Source: RUG12461 sp045661345 (GTDB taxonomy: Bacteria; Bacillota; Clostridia; Lachnospirales; Lachnospiraceae). Taken from it: DNA of 64,000 nt. The stretch covers positions 1-64,000 of the forward strand of contig JAZRFM010000025.1 in the NCBI GenBank assembly GCA_045661345.1. The letters run 5' to 3'. A program made the position numbers and the translations under genes. This document shows, in pieces, positions 1 to 7,865 of the stretch (position 1 is the first letter of the stretch; every line of letters begins with the position of its first letter). Below the pieces are notes generated by a model that saw only the letters and a program-made list of their open reading frames with translations, did no database searches and had not been told where the DNA came from.

Positions 1-1005
1 TTTGCAGGGAGACCCCGTCTTCCCGGATATATCAAGGATAAGGGACTTAAGACTGCGATCCTTACCAATCAGATCTGCGTGATCAAAGAGGAGCGCTTCT
101 TAAAGCTCCCCGGGACCAGGGTGCGGCTGAATCTGGGCAAGGGTGTTTGCGGCACACTGAAAGAGGTACGCATCAAACCTGCGTGCGGCCGTTTTGTGAT
201 AGATGTTGTCCTTCAGGCAAAAGACACAGGGATCATCCCGGAAGACAACGATAAACTCCTTGAGGAACTCCAAGCCGTGGAATCTGTCGATGACATCAGG
301 GTGATGGCGATTGATCCCGGAACAGAGAATATCATAGCTGCTGTAAACAACTTCGGGAACAGGCCGTTTGTCATAAAAGGCGGCATCATAAAGTCCATCA
401 ACCAGTATTACAACAAAGAACTGGCCCGTCTTTCATCAGCTGCCAGGCGTTGCAACGGCAGATACAGGACAAAACGGATGGATGAACTGACCGGCAGGCG
501 CAACCGGCGCATAAAAGACTGCTTTCATAAGATCAGCAGGGAGTTTGTGGATTATGCAAAGAGCAACCATGTGGATGTGGTGGTCATGGGGCATAATGTA
601 TCCCAAAAGCAGGGAATCCATATCGGACATGTCAATAACCAGAACTTTGTGCAGATACCGATGGCGGTACTTGCCGGCATGCTTCGATATAAACTGGCTG
701 CAAATGGGATAAAGTTCGTGCTTACAGAGGAGAGCTATACCTCCAAAGCTGACTTTCTTGCAGGGGATGAGATTCCTGAATACAGAAAAGAGGATGGTGA
801 AAAACACTTCTTTTCAGGCAGGAGGATCAGCCGTGGGCTGTACAAGCACTATGATGGCACCATCACCAATGCTGATATCAATGGAGCAGGAAACATCTTG
901 AGAAAAGTATTCCCAAAGGTGACCCAATGGGATAGGGGCATTGTGGACATGCCTTGTTCTGCCGGATCCAAAGGATCCGCAGGTTCATGCCGCGAAGCGG
1001 CATAG
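1..1005 (+). CDS. tnpB: TnpB-type RNA-guided nuclease of an IS200/IS605-group element (5' end outside window)
   Basis: The reading frame is open from base 1, so the gene starts upstream; the GTG at 79 is internal. The first residues (RPRLPGYIKD, then ILTNQICVIK) fit the TnpB N-terminal beta region. RuvC-like motifs are visible: AIDPGTENI (first Asp), TEESYTSKAD (Glu) and TNADINGAGNI (last Asp). The four-cysteine zinc ribbon usually found between the Glu and the last Asp is absent; that stretch has no cysteine. TnpB is known as an RNA-guided endonuclease of IS200/IS605 elements whose guide RNA comes from the transposon right end. No TnpA is in view. The element abuts the last codon of the Rpn-type gene at 1043. 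The family call is firm; activity is unknown. Confidence 0.85.
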   Translation, partial: FAGRPRLPGYIKDKGLKTAILTNQICVIKEERFLKLPGTRVRLNLGKGVCGTLKEVRIKPACGRFVIDVVLQAKDTGIIPEDNDKLLEELQAVESVDDIRVMAIDPGTENIIAAVNNFGNRPFVIKGGIIKSINQYYNKELARLSSAARRCNGRYRTKRMDELTGRRNRRIKDCFHKISREFVDYAKSNHVDVVVMGHNVSQKQGIHIGHVNNQNFVQIPMAVLAGMLRYKLAANGIKFVLTEESYTSKADFLAGDEIPEYRKEDGEKHFFSGRRISRGLYKHYDGTITNADINGAGNILRKVFPKVTQWDRGIVDMPCSAGSKGSAGSCREAA

Positions 1006-1042
1006 CAGAAACCCCATCCGACATTAGCCGGTTGTGGGTCGT
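958..1042 (+). ncRNA. Putative right end and omega-RNA scaffold of the TnpB element
   Basis: The last 50 bases of tnpB and the 37 bases after it are rich in short inverted repeats: GGATCC twice around AAA, GCCGC-GAA-GCGGC just before the stop, and an imperfect hairpin from ACCCCATCCGAC to CCGGTTGTGGGT at about 1012-1038. TnpB guide RNAs are known to overlap the 3' end of tnpB and run to the right end, with the guide taken from flanking DNA. The homology-like flank (the Rpn gene end) begins at about 1045, so the right end is probably near 1042. This is inferred from structure and position only. Confidence 0.35.
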
Positions 1043-2011
1043 TCATGCACCGGCTTTGTTCGGATCAATGCCTTGCTTGCGGAGAAGCTCGTATGCGGCG
1101 TCGCGTTCGGCGGCTGCTTGATCGCGTTCGGCAGTGGTGATATTAAGCTTCGCGGTGGTGTCATCAAGTTTCGCAGTGGTGTCATCAAGCTTTGCAGTGG
1201 TGTCATCAAGCTTTGCTATCGCCTCGTCACGTTCTTTCTCAGCATTTTCGAGCCTCCGCAACATACCGCGTTCCTGACGGATGGCATCCTCTCGAGCTTC
1301 CAGTTGCTGACGGAGATGTTCATCCGCAGATATTTCATAAATTGTAGCTCCAGCTTCTGCCAAAGCAGCATTCGTCTTAGCCAAAACTTTGAGATCCTCC
1401 CATGTGGTTGCCTTGAAAAGTTTCGCCCATTTGTCGATTTCATATAGGCAGTCTTCCTCGGTTGCAAGATCTATTCGAGATAAGTCTATCACAAAAAGGC
1501 AAAGCTTGTCAGTATATATTTTGTGAGTCTTCCAGTTCATGAGAAGGTGCTTTGCGCAGAACTCTGGTGCATCAGGAAAGAGTGTGAAATCAAGGAATCC
1601 GATTTGATAAGTGGGCTTGACTTTATCATAGTCTATGCCTTTTTCGAGGTTTGTAAAATTCCGACAAAGATAATAAGAGGAACGATCCACCCAAGTCTTC
1701 CTGTTTGTAACCTGCATTTCTAAATCAATGATTGTGTCGTTGTTGAACAAAATATTGACATCTAGAATTACGGTTTTATCGTTGACGGCATCCCCTTCAC
1801 GTATGGGGTTGGTAACTGTCGCAGACTTTAAGTCCTCCGGATTCAAATGCAGGAGCGATGCGATGAGACTGATGAGAACGTAGTTGTTTCGTTGGAGAAC
1901 AGCCTTAAACATGAAATCGTTCGTCATTGTGAAGTCCATCGGACCGGAAACGGTTTCGAGGAGCTGATAAGCCTTTTGATGCGAATGCTGTTTTGAGTTG
2001 TGTTTAGACAT
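1043..2011 (-). CDS. Rpn/PD-(D/E)XK nuclease family protein (copy 1)
   Basis: A 322-residue protein of the Rpn/transposase-like PD-(D/E)XK nuclease family (recombination-promoting nucleases). The core carries NDFMFKAVLQ, then DVNILFNNDTIIDLEMQV, where the Asp and the ExQ pair fit the nuclease motif, then RSSYYLCRNF and a YQIGFLDFTLFP strand. From about residue 215 it is a coiled coil with heptads LDDTTAK repeated, ending in AYELLRKQGIDPNKAGA. The start at 2011 is chosen because GGAGG sits seven bases upstream; the frame is open further upstream, into the promoter. The last codons touch the TnpB right end, which appears to supply the TGA stop. Copies 2 (6601) and 3 (10921) share its tail, and copy 2 shares its promoter. 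Confidence 0.85.
   Translation of the reverse strand: MSKHNSKQHSHQKAYQLLETVSGPMDFTMTNDFMFKAVLQRNNYVLISLIASLLHLNPEDLKSATVTNPIREGDAVNDKTVILDVNILFNNDTIIDLEMQVTNRKTWVDRSSYYLCRNFTNLEKGIDYDKVKPTYQIGFLDFTLFPDAPEFCAKHLLMNWKTHKIYTDKLCLFVIDLSRIDLATEEDCLYEIDKWAKLFKATTWEDLKVLAKTNAALAEAGATIYEISADEHLRQQLEAREDAIRQERGMLRRLENAEKERDEAIAKLDDTTAKLDDTTAKLDDTTAKLNITTAERDQAAAERDAAYELLRKQGIDPNKAGA
1137..1220 (-). repeat. Four tandem 21-bp units coding coiled-coil heptads
   Basis: Four units of 21 bp (1137, 1158, 1179, 1200) encode the repeated heptad LDDTTAK in Rpn copy 1. Units 2 to 4 are nearly identical, so the number of units can change without a frameshift. Confidence 0.85.
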
Positions 2012-2145
2012 GAAAATACCTCCAGATATGAAATAAGATTTGTAAAAAAGGGATCGGTTGCCGAACGGCAGATCACTTAAGATAAGCGTATCATAGCACA
2101 GAGACTGGGGCAGAAGCAATAAAGGAATTCTAAAATATTTCTAAA
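2012..2145 (-). repeat. Shared upstream region of Rpn genes, copy A
   Basis: About 134 bp directly upstream of Rpn copy 1 is nearly the same as 7618-7752 upstream of Rpn copy 2, in the same orientation. It includes the promoter, a GCCG/CGGC hairpin (about 2069-2080) and the Shine-Dalgarno area. The match ends abruptly at about 2145, where the neighbouring gene's 3' side begins. This marks a mobile or recombining cassette. Confidence 0.85.
2090..2119 (-). promoter_or_regulatory. Promoter of Rpn copy 1
   Basis: On the minus strand TTGCTT, an 18-base spacer and TATGAT are present, about 80 bases before the start codon. Exactly the same hexamers and spacing occur before Rpn copy 2 although the spacers differ, which supports their function. 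Confidence 0.6.
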
Positions 2146-2175
2146 TTTTTGGTGAAGTATAGCCGCCGCGTTTTT

Positions 2176-4017
2176 TCATCTGAAATAAAACACATTCCCT
2201 CTCGGAATAAACGGCAGGTGCCCGCCGGCAGGGAGGAGGAAGGCATGATCACGGGAGATGTGGAGTTTGTCCTCGATCATACCGTCGGTGATGATAAGGA
2301 TGGAACCGTCCTTCGGAAAGTCTTTGGCGTCCCGTAAGAGATCAATGCCGGGCTGGAGCTTCGTGCCGCCGCGTCCTTTTACCTCTACGCATCCCGCAAT
2401 ATCCTCTGGGGAGAGATAGCCGGCATCATAGGCTGCGGCATCGCAGAATACCACCCGGACATAGGGCACTTCCTTTGCAACAGCAAGACTCACGATGCTC
2501 CCCAATCCTTTTACGAGGAGATTCACATCCATGGAACCGGAGGTGTCGATCACGACGCCGAAGGTTCTTTTTGTTCCCAGCTGATCACGATCTACCCTGC
2601 CAGGACGGGGAATATCCGGCGTGCAGCTTTGCCGCCTGCTGGCTCTGGCGTAGCTTCGTGCGATCTCCGGGTCCGGAAACCGTTCCTGAAACCATTCCGC
2701 AAGCTTCACGTCCCAGGGCACCGGCGGCATCGCAAGAGATCGGATCTCTTCGATGAGACCGGCTGGAAGGTAGCCGCGATGCGACTGTTCATGATATTGA
2801 ATGCCCTGTTCCAGCGCCTCCCGGAAGAAGTCATCTAAACTCCCGGATGGCAGCCCGAGTCCAGATTCCCCTACCATGACATCGCCTTTACCATAGCCGC
2901 GGAAGGTCATGTTTTTCATGCTTCTCCGGAAGTCTGATGCCAACCTGTCATATACCGACTCTGCGGACATGCCGTGGAAAGCCGCGTCATACAGGACGCA
3001 GTGAGGCATGTCTCCGATCTGCAGTTCTTTTAACCAGTCATTGATCACAAAATCACAGGCGATATTCCAAAGATAGCTGTTTCTGCCGCCGCACCTGGTG
3101 TGGTGCAGAAGACCTGCGTGAAGCATCTCGTGGGCGAGGACAAAGCGCAGTTCCTGCTGGCTCAGGTTTGCAGCAGGATTGAGATAGATCGTCCGCCTCT
3201 CTGCTTCGACTGCGGCCACCTGTATTTCGTGGTCTCTGCAGAACCTGTAGTTTTCCACGATCCGGAAGGAAGCAGCCAGTCCGCCGAGTAACGGGAAGTG
3301 TGCGATAAACCATTCTTTTTCCTGATCCGCCGCCGTCTTTTCAACGGGGGCATCCTCATCGGTATTTGATAAAGTGTGTAGGACTGCATGGCGGAGAATG
3401 GCGGAGAAATATTCCACGTCCGGATTCTGCTGACCTTCTTCATAGACCTTCGGGTTTTTGATGCCCTCCATGTGGACGAGTTCGCTCATTTTTTCAAGGG
3501 CGTTTCGGTCTGAATCGGAGAGAGTGTTTTCCTTCAGGTATTGATAGACGGTTCGCTCGTTTTCTGCCGCTGATGCGGGAAGGATGATTTCCTGGAAAGG
3601 TGGCGTGCCGCATTTCATTTTTCGCATGAATTGCATGTTGTAAAGATCGCAGGCAAGGTTCCACAGTTTTTTATCCGGGCGTTCCTCCGGCAGCAACGAA
3701 CGGTTTTCACCGATCATACAGGCTGCGTCAAAATGTCCGAAGGCGGCGTGCATGGATTGATGCGCCAGGAGATAGGCCCATTCCTGCGGGCTGAGGAGCA
3801 TGTCTTCATTGATATCGAGCTCGACGCATTGACTGTATCCCCGCCGATCGCCACGGGTCACGATGGCGGTCTTTCTCCCCAGTGCTTTTTTACCGTATGT
3901 ATTTTTCGCGACGTGATAGGAACCGAAGAAGTTGTGAGCGGAGAGAAGCTCCATCCCGAGCCGAAGGTTTTTTACGGATTCCTTTTCTTTTTCCTTTTTC
4001 TCTTTTCTTGCACTCAC
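2176..4017 (-). CDS. Metallopeptidase-like and VWA-domain protein (DUF2201-like), partner of a MoxR ATPase
   Basis: About 613 residues. A lysine/glutamate-rich start is followed by a helical metallopeptidase-like domain whose metal motif reads LLAHQSMHAAFGHF (Gln in place of the catalytic Glu). A second, complete motif VLAHEMLHAGLLHH lies near residue 290. The C-terminus is a VWA fold with the MIDAS motif VVIDTSGSM near residue 488 and LIITDGMI. Such proteins are typically encoded beside MoxR AAA+ ATPases, as here, and are thought to work with them in remodelling metal-bound or protein complexes; the substrate is unknown. I chose the GTG at 4017, with GGGAG nine bases upstream inside the end of the MoxR gene; an ATG at 4038 is the alternative. 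Since the MoxR partner is frameshifted, this protein may be orphaned. Confidence 0.8.
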   Translation of the reverse strand: MSARKEKKEKEKESVKNLRLGMELLSAHNFFGSYHVAKNTYGKKALGRKTAIVTRGDRRGYSQCVELDINEDMLLSPQEWAYLLAHQSMHAAFGHFDAACMIGENRSLLPEERPDKKLWNLACDLYNMQFMRKMKCGTPPFQEIILPASAAENERTVYQYLKENTLSDSDRNALEKMSELVHMEGIKNPKVYEEGQQNPDVEYFSAILRHAVLHTLSNTDEDAPVEKTAADQEKEWFIAHFPLLGGLAASFRIVENYRFCRDHEIQVAAVEAERRTIYLNPAANLSQQELRFVLAHEMLHAGLLHHTRCGGRNSYLWNIACDFVINDWLKELQIGDMPHCVLYDAAFHGMSAESVYDRLASDFRRSMKNMTFRGYGKGDVMVGESGLGLPSGSLDDFFREALEQGIQYHEQSHRGYLPAGLIEEIRSLAMPPVPWDVKLAEWFQERFPDPEIARSYARASRRQSCTPDIPRPGRVDRDQLGTKRTFGVVIDTSGSMDVNLLVKGLGSIVSLAVAKEVPYVRVVFCDAAAYDAGYLSPEDIAGCVEVKGRGGTKLQPGIDLLRDAKDFPKDGSILIITDGMIEDKLHISRDHAFLLPAGGHLPFIPRGNVFYFR

Positions 4018-4021
4018 AGGA

Positions 4022-5066
4022 TCACGCTCCCTTTGCAATCAGGTTCGGGAGATCCCGGACGACTTCGATCAGAAACCACTCCGGGAGGCTCTTTCCGTCT
4101 TCTTCCGTGACGACCGTCTGGGCGATCTCCGGGTTGATGGCAGCAAGATCTTTGATTAGCGCCTTGGCACGATGCACGAGGTACTGTGTATCCTTGCTGA
4201 GCTTTTGCTTTTTTGCCGGGAGATCATGCCACAGTCTTGCCCGGAGGGACTGTGCAAGGAAGTACAGTTCGTCCCGGCGCTCCGGCTCGACAGGGAATAT
4301 GGCGGTGCCTTTCAGGATATCCGAGAGATATTCTTTGTGATCGGCCTGCTTCGTATATGCCACAAACATGCCGGCGTGGTTTGGCGAAATGCTCCCGTAG
4401 GCAAGCATGCGGATCTCTTTTTCCTCAATGTCGTCACCCCATGCCTTCAGTGCATTGCTCAGCATGTGCCAGGAACGGGGTGTCGAATACGGCTCCTCGG
4501 TCTTAGGCGGATTCGAGAAGAGATGATCCGGGCGCTGGTTGATATAGTCCAGAACCCAGGGGTGCAGATCGTTTTCATATCCCCACGTCAGCCACTGTGA
4601 GGCGTTCGGACGCAGCTCCACATGAAACATCCGGTTGATCAGCGCCGTGGACATGGTCTTTACGATCGCACCGTCCTGTGAGCGGTTTCCGGCACCGATG
4701 ATGACGGAGCCTTTTGGCAGATGGTATTCGCCGATCATTTTCTCCAGAATCAGGGAATAGAAGGTCCTGACTGCAGGCGTTCAGCTCATCCAGAAAGAGG
4801 ACGTAAGGGTCTTTCCGCGCGATCATCTTTGGCGGCATAAACTCCGAGGTCTCGCCGTTGATGCGCGGGATCCCGATGATGTCCTCCGGCGCAAGCTGCG
4901 AACCGAGCAGCGACACGCAGGGCAGACCGACTGCGGAGGCGAATTGTTCCACCAGCGCGGACTTCCCGATGCCCGGCGCGCCCCAGATAAAGACGGGGCA
5001 GGTCGGAGCGATATTGAGCAGGATTTCTGATAATTCGTTTTGTGTGACAGAGATTGGTAAGTTCAA
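4022..5066 (-). pseudogene. MoxR-family AAA+ ATPase, frameshifted
   Basis: Two overlapping frames together make one MoxR ATPase. The 5' part (5066 down to about 4764) has Walker A GAPGIGKSA and Walker B VLFLDELN. The 3' part (about 4763 down to 4022) continues with FYSLILEKMIGEYHLPKG and GAGNRSQDGAIV, then the arginine-containing TALINRMFHVEL. At 4763/4764 the text reads ...NACSQD in one frame and FYSLI in the next. The family usually has DVQKAFYSL here, so about 11 bases seem to have been lost. The ATG at 5066 has an AGGAGG site. The gene would feed the metallopeptidase/VWA gene downstream. An assembly error is possible but a multi-base gap makes true decay more likely. Confidence 0.8.
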
Positions 5067-5202
5067 AGTGTTTCCTCCTGTATGTGGTGTTTATACATAC
5101 TATAGAACAATGATAGGACAGAATGTGTCATGCTGGGAGTAAACCGGTGGGTTAATTTTTCGGCAGAGTTTACGGAATATTGGAATACAGTTGATTTTTT
5201 TG

Positions 5203-5258
5203 CGGGAATGACAGTGGGTGTCGTTCTCTATTTTTATGATGAAAATGTCACAGGAAAT
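5203..5258 (+). repeat. Hairpin-containing upstream element, copy A
   Basis: Nearly the same about 56 bases occur at 7780-7835. Each has GAATGACAG, a three-base loop and the complementary arm, then a T-rich stretch and ATGATGAAAATGTCACAGG. Copy A has a weaker stem (GAATGACAG against GTGTCGTTC). Both lie 30-110 bases upstream of plus-strand genes (the DUF932-type and PolC-like genes), so they may be leader RNAs, terminators or mobile-element ends. Confidence 0.7.
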
Positions 5259-5366
5259 ATTGCAGGGAGGATTCCATGTGAGTTTTCAAGAAGATGATGG
5301 ATGACATCCAGTTTCTTATGCCTTTGAAAAACTGGAATTGATAAGGAATAGCAGGAGGTGACGAAG

Positions 5367-6456
5367 TTGAGTCAGGGAAGAAGATTGAACGAAGTGATTT
5401 TGGAATTGGAAAAGCAAAGTGAAGCCAAAGCTGATTTTATAGCACCGGCCAAAGGGATGAGGATGCAGGAAGATGGAAATACATTTGAAATCAATCATCT
5501 TCGAAGTAAGGATAAAATATCATTTAATTCCACGAAGGTACTACATCGACAGATAGGCACAGCTCTAAATATACCTGCCAAGTATTATGATCTTATGCAG
5601 GAAGAAAAACCTGAATTATTGGCGAAAAATATAAATACGTGGTTTATGGATATGAATTCTGACAGTAATTTTATGGTCAGATCATTTCAGTATCCAGATG
5701 AGAGCATTGGACGAGCTTTATTATCTCCTCAATATAGACGAATTGATAACTTGATGATTGCAGAAACTATTCTGCCTATGTTTGCTGGAACGGATCAGTA
5801 TGAGGTTGTTAGCTGTGAAGTAACAGAGCGTCGGCTTTATTTCAAGATTGTTAATCGTCGACTTGAGGCAGATGTCTCTCCGGGAGATACAGTACAGGCT
5901 GGGGTTGTAGTATCTAATTCAGAGGTGGGCATGGGTGCTGTGAGTGTTCAACCTTTTGTGTATCGCCTTGTTTGTAGTAATGGAATGATTGTGACAGAAA
6001 TGGGGAACCGAAGAACTCATGTTGGTCGAGTTCAGAAGGCAATTGATAACAGCTTTGAAATATATACATCTGAGGCACAGGAAGCTGAGGATAAGGCATT
6101 GGCACTTAGAATCAGAGATCAGGCAAAGGTAGCGATTGATGAAGCTATGTTTAGTAAGGTTGTAAAGTGCTTGAAAACAGCTCGTGGAAGCTTCATTGAT
6201 GGTGATCCGGGGGAAGTTATAAAACTTGCGGGGAAAGTATATGACTTTACGGGGAAAGAACAGACCGGTATACTTCGCCATTTGGTTGAGGGGGGGTGAT
6301 CTTTCGAAATATGGACTTTCAAACGCAGTTACGAGAACAAGTCAGGATATAAAAGATTATGATAGGGCAACTGAGCTTGAAGGTCTAGGGTGGAAGGTTG
6401 CAACTATGGAGCCAAAGTTATGGGAGCAGGTCAATGGAAATGCCTATGTTTTGTAA
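5367..6456 (+). pseudogene. DUF932/TIGR03299-like protein, frameshifted in a G7 run
   Basis: The protein matches the phage/plasmid-linked DUF932 family in style (early FEINH; DESIGRALLSPQYRRIDN; FVYRLVCSNGMIV). Its function is unknown. The first frame stops at 6299 in GAGGGGGGGTGA. Removing one G from the seven-G run gives HLVEGGDLSKYGLSNAVTR and carries the frame to the TAA at 6456, where it ends in KLWEQVNGNAYVL, a natural-looking end. Intact length would be about 363 residues. I prefer the TTG at 5367, eight bases after AGGAGG, over the GTG at 5358, which overlaps that site. The run could be a read error, true decay, or an on/off switch. Confidence 0.75.
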
Positions 6457-6536
6457 TGATTGCGCTACTCATAGAGTTTCGGGAAAACACGGAGAAAGCG
6501 TTGGCGCGTATCCGGAAGGGATTTAAGAAAAAGTAG
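6456..6536 (+). CDS. 26-residue basic small ORF coupled to the DUF932-type gene
   Basis: The ATG overlaps the TAA of the DUF932-type frame (TAATG). It codes a short peptide with a hydrophobic start (MIALLIEF) and a basic end (RIRKGFKKK). There is no separate ribosome site. It could be a translationally coupled small gene or a remnant of a lost gene's C-terminus; I do not recognise it. Confidence 0.3.
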   Translation: MIALLIEFRENTEKALARIRKGFKKK

Positions 6537-6556
6537 GTGTCCGCATAGGACATGAA

Positions 6557-6594
6557 ACAAAAAGCGAGCCTGCATTACGCAGACTCGTTCTTTT
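6557..6594 (-). terminator. Terminator of Rpn copy 2
   Basis: Read on the minus strand, a hairpin with GAGTCTGC and GCAGGCTC arms is followed by CTTTTTG just after the stop of the gene at 6601. Runs of A and T on both sides suggest it can act in both directions. The same hairpin follows Rpn copy 3 (10878-10910). Confidence 0.8.
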
Positions 6595-6600
6595 GAAATT

Positions 6601-7617
6601 TTAAGCACCGGCTTCATTCGGATCAATACCGTGCTTGCGGAGAAGCTCATATGCGGCATCGCGTTCGGCGGTGGTTGATCGATTCTTGGCTTCCAAAGCC
6701 TCTACCTTGGCTTCCAATGCTTCATTCTCGGTGCGCATTTCATCTACCATCAATCTTTCCGTGTTTTTATCCAAAATATAAAGAGCTTCCGAAAACATAT
6801 AAATCAACTCCTCCGGTTTTTGCCGAAAAGCTGCGATATCCTGATAGCAGGATAAAAACTTCGGGTAACGTCTGACCAAAGAAAGAATACTGTCTGTGTC
6901 ATCTTTGCTGAGAAAAGTCAGCCATGCCGCTATTTCTGTATCTATATTTTGAACTGTGGACCGGAAGGTGTCAAGGGAAATATAGGTGATGTCGACGGTT
7001 TCCGGGAGTTTAACGCCGCTGGAATAGGAAATATCCCGGTGGTGGATAAATGAGCCCGTAGCAGCCAGAAATTCTTTGCTGCTACGCTCCATGAAGATGA
7101 AAAGGCAGGTCTGCTGAATATCCTCATAGGTGAAACCTTTTCCTTTCAAAGCTTTCACGCGATTGTATTGACGCATGATGATATCTGCCGCATAACAGCT
7201 TGTTCGCTGGGCTGGAAAATGATAGCCCAACTTCTGCATCTCTACATCTATGATACGATGATCTTGTAGTTCAACCAGAATATCCATGACAACAAAGGTG
7301 CCGTTATCCACCAGCTGGTTTCCGGTGTTTGGTAAAATCTGAACGATAGTTACAGGTTCTCCCAGAAATGCAGAGATCAAATCTTCAATTCGCTCTTGAT
7401 GCATATAAGGATCCATAATGTTCTTAAAAAACGGATCATAGAGAATTTCAAGGCTTTCTTTTCCGCAAAGAAAGTTCATGAGCCTGTTGCGATCTTTTTC
7501 CTTGAAGTGCTGAAAAGTGGTATATAGATCAGCATTTTGACGAAGATCTTTTTCTACATCCTCTGATGATTTTTCCGGACCAAGAATGTCGGATAGATTA
7601 TTGGGTTTTTTAGACAT
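6601..7617 (-). CDS. Rpn/PD-(D/E)XK nuclease family transposase-like protein (copy 2)
   Basis: 338 residues. The core has FFKNIMDPYMHQERIEDLISAFLG, then VVMDILVELQDHRIIDVEMQKLGY, giving the Asp and the ExQ of the PD-(D/E)XK motif, and RTSCYAADIIMRQY. This core differs from copies 1 and 3. The C-terminus is a coiled coil (EALEAKVEALEAKN) ending in TTAERDAAYELLRKHGIDPN, nearly the same as copy 1. The ATG has AGGAGG upstream. Rpn proteins are known as nucleases that raise RecA-independent recombination. The patchwork of shared flanks and tail with a different core suggests cassette exchange. Confidence 0.85.
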   Translation of the reverse strand: MSKKPNNLSDILGPEKSSEDVEKDLRQNADLYTTFQHFKEKDRNRLMNFLCGKESLEILYDPFFKNIMDPYMHQERIEDLISAFLGEPVTIVQILPNTGNQLVDNGTFVVMDILVELQDHRIIDVEMQKLGYHFPAQRTSCYAADIIMRQYNRVKALKGKGFTYEDIQQTCLFIFMERSSKEFLAATGSFIHHRDISYSSGVKLPETVDITYISLDTFRSTVQNIDTEIAAWLTFLSKDDTDSILSLVRRYPKFLSCYQDIAAFRQKPEELIYMFSEALYILDKNTERLMVDEMRTENEALEAKVEALEAKNRSTTAERDAAYELLRKHGIDPNEAGA

Positions 7618-7752
7618 GAAGACACCTCCTGATATGAAATAAGATTTGTAAAAAAGGGATCATTTGCCGAACGGCAGATCACTTAAGACGAGCGTATCAT
7701 AGCACAAGGGGCAGGGCGGAAGCAATAAAGGAATCCTAAAATATTCCTAAAA
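7618..7752 (-). repeat. Shared upstream region of Rpn genes, copy B
   Basis: The counterpart of 2012-2145, with the same order of Shine-Dalgarno, GCCG/CGGC hairpin, promoter and an AT-rich end. The match stops at about 7752, shortly before the hairpin element at 7780. Confidence 0.85.
7696..7725 (-). promoter_or_regulatory. Promoter of Rpn copy 2
   Basis: TTGCTT, an 18-base spacer and TATGAT on the minus strand, with hexamers and spacing the same as before copy 1. Confidence 0.6.
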
Positions 7753-7779
7753 ACTTGATGAAGAAAAGATTCGTTTTTT

Positions 7780-7835
7780 GCGGGAATGACAGTAGCTGTC
7801 ATTCTCATTTTTTATGATGAAAATGTCACAGGAAA
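7780..7835 (+). repeat. Hairpin-containing upstream element, copy B
   Basis: The second copy of the 5203-5258 element. Here the stem is perfect (GAATGACAG, loop TAG, CTGTCATTC) and is followed by a T-rich stretch. It lies 31 bases upstream of the PolC-like gene. Confidence 0.7.
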
Positions 7836-7865
7836 TGAAATGGGGATAGATCAGGGTGGAACGCT

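Noticed and set aside
2475..2838. Plus-strand frames opposite the metallopeptidase/VWA gene
   Set aside because: No ribosome sites or motifs; shadows.
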